Source: Rikenella microfusus (lineage in GTDB: Bacteria > Bacteroidota > Bacteroidia > Bacteroidales > SZUA-534). From it: a DNA stretch of 5,287 nt. Below, piece by piece: positions 1 through 5,287 of this stretch. Numbering within the stretch: position 1 is the stretch's first letter; each line of letters begins with the position of its first letter. Below the pieces are notes generated by a model, which saw nothing but the letters and a program-made list of their open reading frames with translations, was not told where the DNA came from and made no database searches. The position numbers and the translations under genes were made by a program. The DNA lies in NCBI GenBank assembly GCA_020719105.1, contig DYQV01000203.1, forward strand, positions 1 to 5,287. The letters are read 5' to 3'.

Positions 1-92
1 TTCCCATTTCCCCACATTCCATCTTTCCATTTAAAATTAATAAACCATCATTGCATTTCTGCTTATATCAAACGGTCGTTATTTTGGTTTTC
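1..92. other. Intergenic region downstream of the S46 peptidase; no feature recognised
   Basis: This AT-rich stretch follows the TAG of the peptidase. A six-base inverted pair (AAACCA at 42-47, TGGTTT at 85-90) has a 37-base loop, and a tiny palindrome (AACGGTCGTT, 71-80) has four-base arms. Neither has the stem and T-tract of an intrinsic terminator. On the minus strand, an ATG at 30 opens a frame that stays open for ten codons to the window edge, too little to call a gene. Where the operon ends cannot be decided here. Confidence 0.5.
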
Positions 93-2324
93 CTATTGAG
101 GAACTGTTGCATTGGATTGAATCGGTAGCTTCCTTTGATAGGGTTCATCAACAAGATTCATTTCGTTAAGCAGGTAGCCTGCTCCGGCAAACTGGTCAAT
201 AATGAATAAAATATAGCGGATGTCGAGGGCAATATTCCGGCACATTTCGGGATCATACATGATATCACTCATGGTTCCCTCCCAGTTGCGATCAAAGTTT
301 ATACCTATTAATTGGCCTTTACTGTTTAGCACCGGGCTACCGGAATTGCCTCCAGTAGTATGGTTTGATGCAGTAAAGCATACAGGCATGGTGCTATCGC
401 GATTGGCATATTGACCAAATTCCTTTTTCTGGTAGAGTTCTTTTAATCGGGTGGGAACTTTATAATCGTAAATGTCGGGATTGTCTTTTTCAATGATGCC
501 ATCCAATGTTGTCTGATAGCTGTAAGTTACAGCATCCATTGGAATATAATTGTCAATTTGCCCAAATGCAATGCGAAATGTGGAATTGGCATCGGGGTAA
601 AAATGTTTATCCAACTGAAATTCTCTCAACCCTTTAAGATACTTTTGGTGCAAGTTACTGATTTGTTTGTTTGATACTTTTAATACCGGATTTAACGATT
701 GCAGATAAACAGCAAGAGCCTGATTGTATATAATTACCATCGGATCGTTGTGAAGTGTTTTCAATTTCTTAATAGAAAATGAAGTTAAAAAAGCATTTAA
801 CTTATCGGGATAAGGAAACATTGACTTTTGATACACATATTGGGTAAAATCATCAATACAGCCTTTAAACTTTGTATCAATTAGGGTAAGTATTTCTGGA
901 TGAAATTCTTTGGGCACATTCTTATAAAAGAATTCAACGTATGCCCTAAACAGTTTTTTATCTGTTTCAAAATTATAGTCTTTGTAAAACGGTTCGGTTA
1001 AAGCAACTAAATTTTGAACGGTTTTATCTATCTTTTCTTTTTCGGTTTCTTTTGTAAATTGGTCAAATACATTAAATTTTCCTGCCAAATCAACTGTTTC
1101 TGCCTCAAACAAGGTTTCGTTAAAATACACTGCTGACAATAGATTAGGTGTTAGTTGAGCATATAATTTATTGTATTGTGGCAATATCTGATTGTATTCA
1201 TTTTTAGTATCTTCATTTTGAACCAGCCATTCCTGAAAACTTTCCTCAAGTTGTTGTTTTTTCAGTATGGCATTCATCCGTTCCAGTCCAAGGTTTTCGC
1301 CCATCCATTTTTTCCACCCATTGGCAATTCCCGCAGCTTTTGATGCATATTGTATCCGCACCTTAGGATCAGCATTCATGGCTGCTTTGATTATATTCAG
1401 GCTTTGGGTCCTAATTTTTATCTTAGCAGGGTTAATAACGTTTTTTTGCATAGTCACTGCAAACGAGGGAAGATATTGGGTAGTAGTTCCGGGGTAACCC
1501 AACACCATGGTAAAATCACCTTTATTAACACCATCCATCGAAATATCAAGGACTTTTGACGGTTTGTAAGGAACATTGCTTTCGGAATATGCAGCGGGAT
1601 TATTATTTGTATCGGCATATATCCTGAACAAAGAGAAATCTCCGGTATGGCGCGGCCACATCCAGTTATCGGTATCACCCCCGAATTTTCCGATAGCCGA
1701 AGGAGGCGCTCCTACCAATCTTACATCGGTGTATATTTTATAAACCGATAGATAGTATTCGTTTCCGGCAAAAAAAGGTTGAACTTTTGCATAATACAAC
1801 CCATTTTCAGAAGCTTGCGTTTCAATGTTCATCATGTTACTTTCAATAATTGAATCGCGGATAAAATCCTCTGTATTTTCATTTATGTTTTCCATTACTT
1901 TTAAAGTAACCTCTTCCATCCGATTTAAAAAGCACACTCCCAAATCATCATTAGATAGTTCTTCCTGCTGGTTCATGGCCCAAAAACCATTTGTCAGATA
2001 ATCGTTTTCAAGTGAACTATGCGATTGAATGTAATCGTACCCACAATGATGATTGGTTAACATGAGGCCTTGATTTGAGATAATTTGACCACTGCAAAAA
2101 TGGTGATACGGATTGCTTATATGCACCAAGCCAACTACAGCATCTTTTATGCTCTCCTGATTTATGCTGTACAAATCTTCCGCAGTAAGTTTGAATCCTT
2201 TCTCCTCCATCTGCTGAATGGTATATTTTTTAAGCATAATAGGTAGCCACATTCCTTCTACGGCTTGAGCAGCCTGCACCAGCATTAAAGTCAAAATAGT
2301 CAAGAGTAACGTTCTATTAATCAT
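93..2324 (-). CDS. S46 family dipeptidyl-peptidase, DPP11-like (Asp/Glu-specific subtype predicted)
   Basis: This is a secreted serine exopeptidase that removes dipeptides from the N-termini of peptides, probably in the periplasm. Residues 1-21 look like a signal peptide with cleavage after AQA, leaving a mature start close to EGMWLP. The chymotrypsin-like fold is split by a helical domain at roughly 290-570, as in known S46 structures. The triad is H93 (TNHHC, 90-94), D229 (HTGDF, 226-230) and S661 (GGNSGSP). C77 and C94 probably form the conserved disulfide. The residues that hold the substrate amino group in S46 enzymes appear conserved: W221, N335 and D678. Position S+18 is R679 (FDRN); DPP11 enzymes have Arg here and DPP7 enzymes Gly, so I infer acidic P1 specificity. 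At 743 residues it is slightly longer than typical S46 members. No type IX secretion C-terminal domain is evident. It starts 14 bases after the Maf stop codon, with no Shine-Dalgarno sequence, and ends in TAG. The family call is very secure; the subtype is inferred from one residue. Confidence 0.95.
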   Translation of the reverse strand: MINRTLLLTILTLMLVQAAQAVEGMWLPIMLKKYTIQQMEEKGFKLTAEDLYSINQESIKDAVVGLVHISNPYHHFCSGQIISNQGLMLTNHHCGYDYIQSHSSLENDYLTNGFWAMNQQEELSNDDLGVCFLNRMEEVTLKVMENINENTEDFIRDSIIESNMMNIETQASENGLYYAKVQPFFAGNEYYLSVYKIYTDVRLVGAPPSAIGKFGGDTDNWMWPRHTGDFSLFRIYADTNNNPAAYSESNVPYKPSKVLDISMDGVNKGDFTMVLGYPGTTTQYLPSFAVTMQKNVINPAKIKIRTQSLNIIKAAMNADPKVRIQYASKAAGIANGWKKWMGENLGLERMNAILKKQQLEESFQEWLVQNEDTKNEYNQILPQYNKLYAQLTPNLLSAVYFNETLFEAETVDLAGKFNVFDQFTKETEKEKIDKTVQNLVALTEPFYKDYNFETDKKLFRAYVEFFYKNVPKEFHPEILTLIDTKFKGCIDDFTQYVYQKSMFPYPDKLNAFLTSFSIKKLKTLHNDPMVIIYNQALAVYLQSLNPVLKVSNKQISNLHQKYLKGLREFQLDKHFYPDANSTFRIAFGQIDNYIPMDAVTYSYQTTLDGIIEKDNPDIYDYKVPTRLKELYQKKEFGQYANRDSTMPVCFTASNHTTGGNSGSPVLNSKGQLIGINFDRNWEGTMSDIMYDPEMCRNIALDIRYILFIIDQFAGAGYLLNEMNLVDEPYQRKLPIQSNATVPQ

Positions 2325-2338
2325 ATAAAGCTGTTTTA

Positions 2339-2923
2339 TTAAAAATTCGTTAATTCGTCGTATAGTTTTTGAATAGGTAACCCCATTACATTAAAATAAG
2401 ATCCGTTAATACGCTCAACCCCCACATAACCAATCCATTCCTGAATACCGTAAGCTCCAGCTTTATCATAAGGTTGGTGGCTATTTAAATAATATTCTAT
2501 TTCGTGATCCCCTAATTGCCGAAAATAAACCTGAGTGCTCGCCCAAAAGGTTTTCTCTTTTTGCTGAGTAATTAAGCAAACTCCTGTGTAAACAGTGTGC
2601 ATAGTACCCGACAATATTTTAAGCATCCTGAAAGCATCGTCATAATCGGTGGGTTTTCCTAATACTTGTCCATTAACCCAAACAATGGTATCGGCAGTGA
2701 TCAATAATTCGTGTTCATTCAATTCGCTCAAAAAAGCGTCTGCCTTTAGTTTTGCCAGATACACTGCAATTGCTTCTTCTTTAAGGTAGTCTGGGTATAA
2801 TTCAGGAACTTCCTTTATCCGTACAGTAAAATTAATTCCTAATTCCTTTAACAGATGCTGCCTTCGTGGAGACTGAGAAGCCAGAATAATATCATGGCTC
2901 TTAATTGCTGGAATATCATTCAT
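2339..2923 (-). CDS. maf: Maf-like nucleoside triphosphate pyrophosphatase (YhdE type, dTTP/UTP)
   Basis: This cytoplasmic enzyme hydrolyses nucleoside triphosphates to the monophosphate and pyrophosphate. It is thought to clear non-canonical nucleotides and, in some bacteria, to affect septum formation. At 194 residues it has the usual family length. Visible motifs are the N-terminal loop LASQSPRR (14-21), TADTIV with probable catalytic D78 (77-81), LGKPTD (88-93), YTGV (112-115) and DKAGAYGIQ (153-161). The SPRR loop together with GAYGIQ matches the YhdE subgroup, which prefers dTTP, UTP and modified pyrimidines, rather than the YceF subgroup, which acts on 7-methyl-GTP. Its ATG lies one base after the TAG of the upstream prenyltransferase gene, so translation is probably coupled. 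It ends in TAA, 14 bases before the peptidase start. The frame is intact and nothing in it is unusual. Confidence 0.95.
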   Translation of the reverse strand: MNDIPAIKSHDIILASQSPRRQHLLKELGINFTVRIKEVPELYPDYLKEEAIAVYLAKLKADAFLSELNEHELLITADTIVWVNGQVLGKPTDYDDAFRMLKILSGTMHTVYTGVCLITQQKEKTFWASTQVYFRQLGDHEIEYYLNSHQPYDKAGAYGIQEWIGYVGVERINGSYFNVMGLPIQKLYDELTNF

Positions 2924-2924
2924 T

Positions 2925-3902
2925 CTAAAGTTTTATAAGATACTCCATCAAGAAGTAGGTTACTACCGAGTAAAGAATTCCATTTAGCATAATAATTTTC
3001 ATAAACTGGCTCATGAAATGAAACCGTTTTACTGAGTTTCCTCTAACAGTGAAATAGGTTACAACAACCAATGGAATAGCAATGGTAAATAGTAAGTACC
3101 ATTTCGAAATTTGGCTGTTTAAATAAGCGTTATAAAAATACCATAAAAGCCAAATGGTAAGAATTGATAGCATGGAAACTATAATTTTTGCTGACTTAAT
3201 TCCTAAAATTACAGGAACCGTATTGCAACCGTAACTGGAATCGCCTTCAAAATCTTCCATGTCCTTAATAATTTCGCGAATCAGATTGGTTAAAAAGGCA
3301 AACAATGCAAACGAAGCCAGCCAATAAAACAACACTTTAAATGACTGTCCTTGCAATGCCATCGCCAATCCATATTCATGTATAAGGGCATTAAGCTCAA
3401 AATAAGCTAATTGAAGTGGAATCATGGCAGTACCTAAGGCTACAATAATATTACCAATCAAAAATTGCTTTTTGTAGGTAGTGGAATAGAGCCAGAAAAT
3501 ACCAACAATCATTAAGTAGGCAACTAAAATGATTGGTTTTCGGAAGTGCCAGGATAAAAATCCGGAAAGAATTACGGCAATTGCATTGAGCGTAAAATGA
3601 AGGATTATGGCAAAGCGCCGATGCACGGTATTTCCAACAATTACCTCTTCGGGACGGTTAATGGAATCAATTTTTCTATCGAAATAATCGTTAATAACAT
3701 AACCGGCTGCTCCTAATAACATATTAATAAGAATGAGAAGATTGAAGAGCCAAAAAGGGAGCTGCAATTGCATGTTTTCGCCTAAAGCAAACGAATAGCC
3801 GTAAGTTAAAGCCGGCTCAATAATACCATAACGCAGCAAATACATGGTTAACGGTACCATGAGCAGGTTTTGGATCCGGATTAGCTTTAGGTATTTTATC
3901 AT
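2925..3902 (-). CDS. UbiA-family prenyltransferase, digeranylgeranylglyceryl-phosphate synthase-like
   Basis: This is an integral inner-membrane enzyme that transfers a polyprenyl group from its diphosphate to an acceptor. The first Asp-rich motif is NDYFDRKID (71-79), followed by INRPE (81-85). The second is around IREIIKDMEDFEGD (208-221), with D214, D217 and D221; both would bind Mg-diphosphate. About nine hydrophobic segments are visible, near 10-30, 48-70, 95-117, 123-142, 146-168, 187-207, 237-256, 267-285 and 302-320, as expected for UbiA enzymes. Its overall look (the NDYFD-x-x-x-D-x-INRPE-x-VIVG pattern and the N-terminus) matches Bacteroidota proteins usually annotated geranylgeranylglycerol-phosphate geranylgeranyltransferase. 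MenA, UbiA or heme O synthase roles are alternatives; no quinone or heme genes are nearby to support them. The ATG lies two bases after the TAG of the KdsC-like gene, and the gene ends in TAG one base before maf. The superfamily is certain; the acceptor is inferred. Confidence 0.9.
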   Translation of the reverse strand: MIKYLKLIRIQNLLMVPLTMYLLRYGIIEPALTYGYSFALGENMQLQLPFWLFNLLILINMLLGAAGYVINDYFDRKIDSINRPEEVIVGNTVHRRFAIILHFTLNAIAVILSGFLSWHFRKPIILVAYLMIVGIFWLYSTTYKKQFLIGNIIVALGTAMIPLQLAYFELNALIHEYGLAMALQGQSFKVLFYWLASFALFAFLTNLIREIIKDMEDFEGDSSYGCNTVPVILGIKSAKIIVSMLSILTIWLLWYFYNAYLNSQISKWYLLFTIAIPLVVVTYFTVRGNSVKRFHFMSQFMKIIMLNGILYSVVTYFLMEYLIKL

Positions 3903-3904
3903 TA

Positions 3905-4438
3905 CTAAAGTATTTCTGGTTTATCAATGGTGAGGTCAACCCATTTACCTTGCGCTCTGAGAACTTGTTCTATCACATCGCGCACACAACCATCTCCTCC
4001 ATTCAGGTTTGAAATATATTTTGAAATTTGTTTTACCTCAACCGCTGCATCTCCCGGACAGGTGGGTATGCCAACCATTTTAAGTACCGGAAAATCTGGA
4101 ATATCATCGCCCATGTATAGCACCGAATCAAGTTCCAAACCGTACTTTTTTGCAAATAGTTCCATGGCTTCGGTTTTTTCAAAAGAGCCCATGTAAAGAT
4201 CGGTAATATCTAAATATTGCAAGCGCTTTATGGTCCCCTCATTTTCACTACCGGCACTGATTATTCCAATGGGGAAACCCTGTTTTTGGGCAAATCTTAC
4301 TGCGAACCCATCTTTAGCATTAAACGCCCTAACTTGTTCCCCGTTCGCAAAACAGTACAACGAATTATCGGTAAATACTCCATCCACATCAAAAACAAAT
4401 GCTTTTACTTTCCGTAAGTCTTCTTTAAAATTGCTCAT
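3905..4438 (-). CDS. KdsC-like HAD-superfamily phosphatase (probable Kdo-8-phosphate phosphatase)
   Basis: This is a small cytoplasmic phosphatase of the cap-less HAD subfamily that contains KdsC, which makes Kdo from Kdo-8-phosphate for lipopolysaccharide. Motif I is FDVDGVFTD (16-24), with nucleophile D17 and acid/base D19. Motif II is IISAGS (59-64) with S61. The motif III lysine is K88 (FEKTEA). Motif IV is MGDDIPD (109-115), with metal-binding D111/D112 and D115. The C-terminal YIS-x-x-x-GGDGCVRDV...LRAQGKW stretch (141-166) aligns well with the KdsC tail, which reaches a neighbouring active site in the tetramer. At 177 residues the length is typical. The oddity is motif II, where KdsC proteins usually have ITGR or ITGG. 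No kdsA, kdsB or kdsD gene lies in the window, so the substrate is unproven and another sugar-acid phosphate is possible. The ATG is 33 bases after the DUF2520 stop codon; AAAGG abuts the start directly, too close to act as a normal Shine-Dalgarno site. Ends in TAG. Confidence 0.88.
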   Translation of the reverse strand: MSNFKEDLRKVKAFVFDVDGVFTDNSLYCFANGEQVRAFNAKDGFAVRFAQKQGFPIGIISAGSENEGTIKRLQYLDITDLYMGSFEKTEAMELFAKKYGLELDSVLYMGDDIPDFPVLKMVGIPTCPGDAAVEVKQISKYISNLNGGDGCVRDVIEQVLRAQGKWVDLTIDKPEIL

Positions 4439-4452
4439 CCTTTATTATATCT

Positions 4453-4470
4453 ATACTAGTTAAATAGTAT
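4453..4470. repeat. Short perfect inverted repeat between the DUF2520 and KdsC-like genes
   Basis: On the minus strand the arms are ATACTA and TAGTAT, separated by the six-base loop TTTAAC. The repeat fills over half of the 33-base gap. Each arm has only one C or G, so an RNA hairpin would be weak, and no T-run follows it in the transcript, so it is not a standard terminator. It could be an operator half-site pair, a minor RNA structure affecting the downstream start, or chance in AT-rich DNA. The repeat is seen directly; any function is speculation. Confidence 0.3.
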
Positions 4471-4471
4471 T

Positions 4472-5245
4472 CTACCTTTTCGTTTTCAAATCGGAAAAAT
4501 CCTGAATACTGCTGCTTACAAAACTATATAATTTTTCTAATTTGTCTGATTTTAATTGTTGTAAGTGTGCCTCCATAACTAACAAATCATTCCTAACGGC
4601 TGGTCCCGTTTGCGATTCGGCAGGCGATAACTGCTGGACTTTACCGGCCGTTTCGGTAATCAAGGGTTTTATTAACTCAAACGGAAGATTTTTCTCCAGT
4701 AGTATCTTTTGAGCCACTGCATACATGTGGTTAACAAAGTTGTTGGCGAAAACTGCGGCTAAATGGCATTGTTTCCTCTGTTCGGAATCCATTTCAATCG
4801 GATTGTTCGAAATAGATTTTGCTAAACCCATCAATTGCAGCTTTGCTTCCTGATGATTCGCTTCAATGCAAATAGGTATTTGACTTAAATTGATAGTCCG
4901 CTCCTTAGTAAATGTTTGCAATGGATAAAAAACTCCGTGGTTTTTGAATTTTGATAAAGCCAACATGGGAATACTTCCCGAAGAATGGGCAATCAAACGG
5001 GGCTCAAATTGCCATTGATTGGCAATTTCATTGATAGCCCGGTCAGAAACACAGACTAAGTAAATATCGGCATCAGGAAAAATAAAAGCTATTTGGTTGG
5101 TTGCTTGAGCATTTACTTTATTAGCCAATTCATGCGCATTATCTAAATTCCGGCTGAAAACCTGTACAATTCTGTGTCCTGAATTGAATAAGCCATTTGC
5201 CAAATGATGAGCCACATTGCCAGAGCCAATTATTGAAACCTCCAT
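4472..5245 (-). CDS. Rossmann-like and DUF2520 domain-containing protein (putative NADP-dependent reductase)
   Basis: The protein has an N-terminal dinucleotide-binding domain and a C-terminal helical DUF2520 domain, an arrangement like pyrroline-5-carboxylate and ketopantoate reductases. Its substrate is unknown. Numbered from the ATG at 5245 (257 residues), the glycine-rich loop is GSGNVAHHLA (7-16) after strand VSII. SRN (31-33) at the end of the second strand suggests NADP rather than NAD. Further conserved blocks are VCVSDRAI (64-71), HSSGS (87-91) and GVFYPLQTF (104-112). The DUF2520 part includes HLAAVFANNFVNHMY (161-175) and TGPAVRND (213-220). An in-frame TTG at 5269 would add eight residues. 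I prefer the ATG because the extension is polar and lies outside the Rossmann fold, which normally starts right at the initiator methionine. It is the first gene visible in the operon, and the KdsC-like gene follows after 33 bases. Ends in TAG. The domain call is secure; the function is not known. Confidence 0.92.
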   Translation of the reverse strand: MEVSIIGSGNVAHHLANGLFNSGHRIVQVFSRNLDNAHELANKVNAQATNQIAFIFPDADIYLVCVSDRAINEIANQWQFEPRLIAHSSGSIPMLALSKFKNHGVFYPLQTFTKERTINLSQIPICIEANHQEAKLQLMGLAKSISNNPIEMDSEQRKQCHLAAVFANNFVNHMYAVAQKILLEKNLPFELIKPLITETAGKVQQLSPAESQTGPAVRNDLLVMEAHLQQLKSDKLEKLYSFVSSSIQDFSDLKTKR

Positions 5246-5287
5246 TTTAACTGTTTGTTTTAAACCCAAAAAGTAAAATTGAAATTG

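Noticed and set aside
1..30. Possible start of a further minus-strand gene (ATG at 30, open to the edge)
   Set aside because: Only ten codons are visible, in a purine-rich repetitive stretch with no domain evidence.
42..90. Possible terminator after the peptidase (AAACCA paired with TGGTTT)
   Set aside because: The six-base stem would enclose a 37-base loop and has no clean T-tract, so it does not resemble an intrinsic terminator.
220..414. Plus-strand reading frame of 64 codons inside the S46 peptidase gene
   Set aside because: It lies wholly opposite the conserved catalytic-serine region and its translation shows no recognisable domain; it is a shadow of the real gene.
1267..1678. Several short frames (two on the plus strand, one on the minus strand) inside the S46 peptidase gene
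   Set aside because: All overlap the intact peptidase frame, resemble no known family and lack supporting context.
3927..4463. Plus-strand frames of 66-89 codons opposite the KdsC-like gene
   Set aside because: They are antisense to a well-conserved gene, with compositions typical of shadow frames and no identifiable motifs.
5246..5269. TTG start giving an eight-residue longer DUF2520 protein
   Set aside because: The added residues are polar and precede the Rossmann strand, which begins directly at the internal ATG at 5245; ATG is also the stronger start codon.
5267..5275. Possible Bacteroidota promoter -7 element (TACTTTTTG on the minus strand) upstream of the DUF2520 gene
   Set aside because: It is one base longer than the TAnnTTTG consensus, and the expected -33 element would fall beyond the window edge, so it cannot be supported.

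Overview
The window looks like a piece of a Bacteroidota (Bacteroidetes) chromosome. The signs are an S46-family dipeptidyl-peptidase, a UbiA prenyltransferase of the type common in that phylum, a low G+C composition, and starts that lack a clear Shine-Dalgarno sequence. The order or genus cannot be fixed from the sequence alone.

All five genes lie on the minus strand, so transcription runs from the right edge to the left. In that order they are: a DUF2520 / Rossmann-fold NAD(P)-binding protein (4472-5245, start re-assigned to an ATG); a KdsC-like HAD phosphatase (3905-4438); a UbiA-family prenyltransferase resembling digeranylgeranylglyceryl-phosphate synthase (2925-3902); a Maf/YhdE-type nucleotide pyrophosphatase (2339-2923); and a secreted S46 dipeptidyl-peptidase with the arginine that marks the DPP11 (Asp/Glu-specific) subtype (93-2324). 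Gaps are 33, 2, 1 and 14 bases, so the genes very probably form one operon. Its promoter lies at or beyond the right edge. Only 92 bases remain after the last stop codon, and they show no convincing terminator or gene.

The genes do not form one obvious pathway. Two may touch the cell envelope: the HAD phosphatase, if it acts on Kdo-8-phosphate for lipopolysaccharide, and the UbiA enzyme, which would make prenylated lipids. Maf is a nucleotide-pool sanitation enzyme, DUF2520 has no assigned reaction, and the S46 peptidase releases dipeptides in the periplasm. All five reading frames are intact and their key residues are present, apart from a variant HAD motif II in the KdsC-like protein.

I found no RNA gene, mobile element, CRISPR array or defence system. 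The window reads as ordinary core-genome sequence. The points most worth checking are the predicted specificity of the peptidase, the lipid made by the UbiA enzyme, the substrate of the HAD phosphatase, and the near-identical stop-start junctions that may couple translation.
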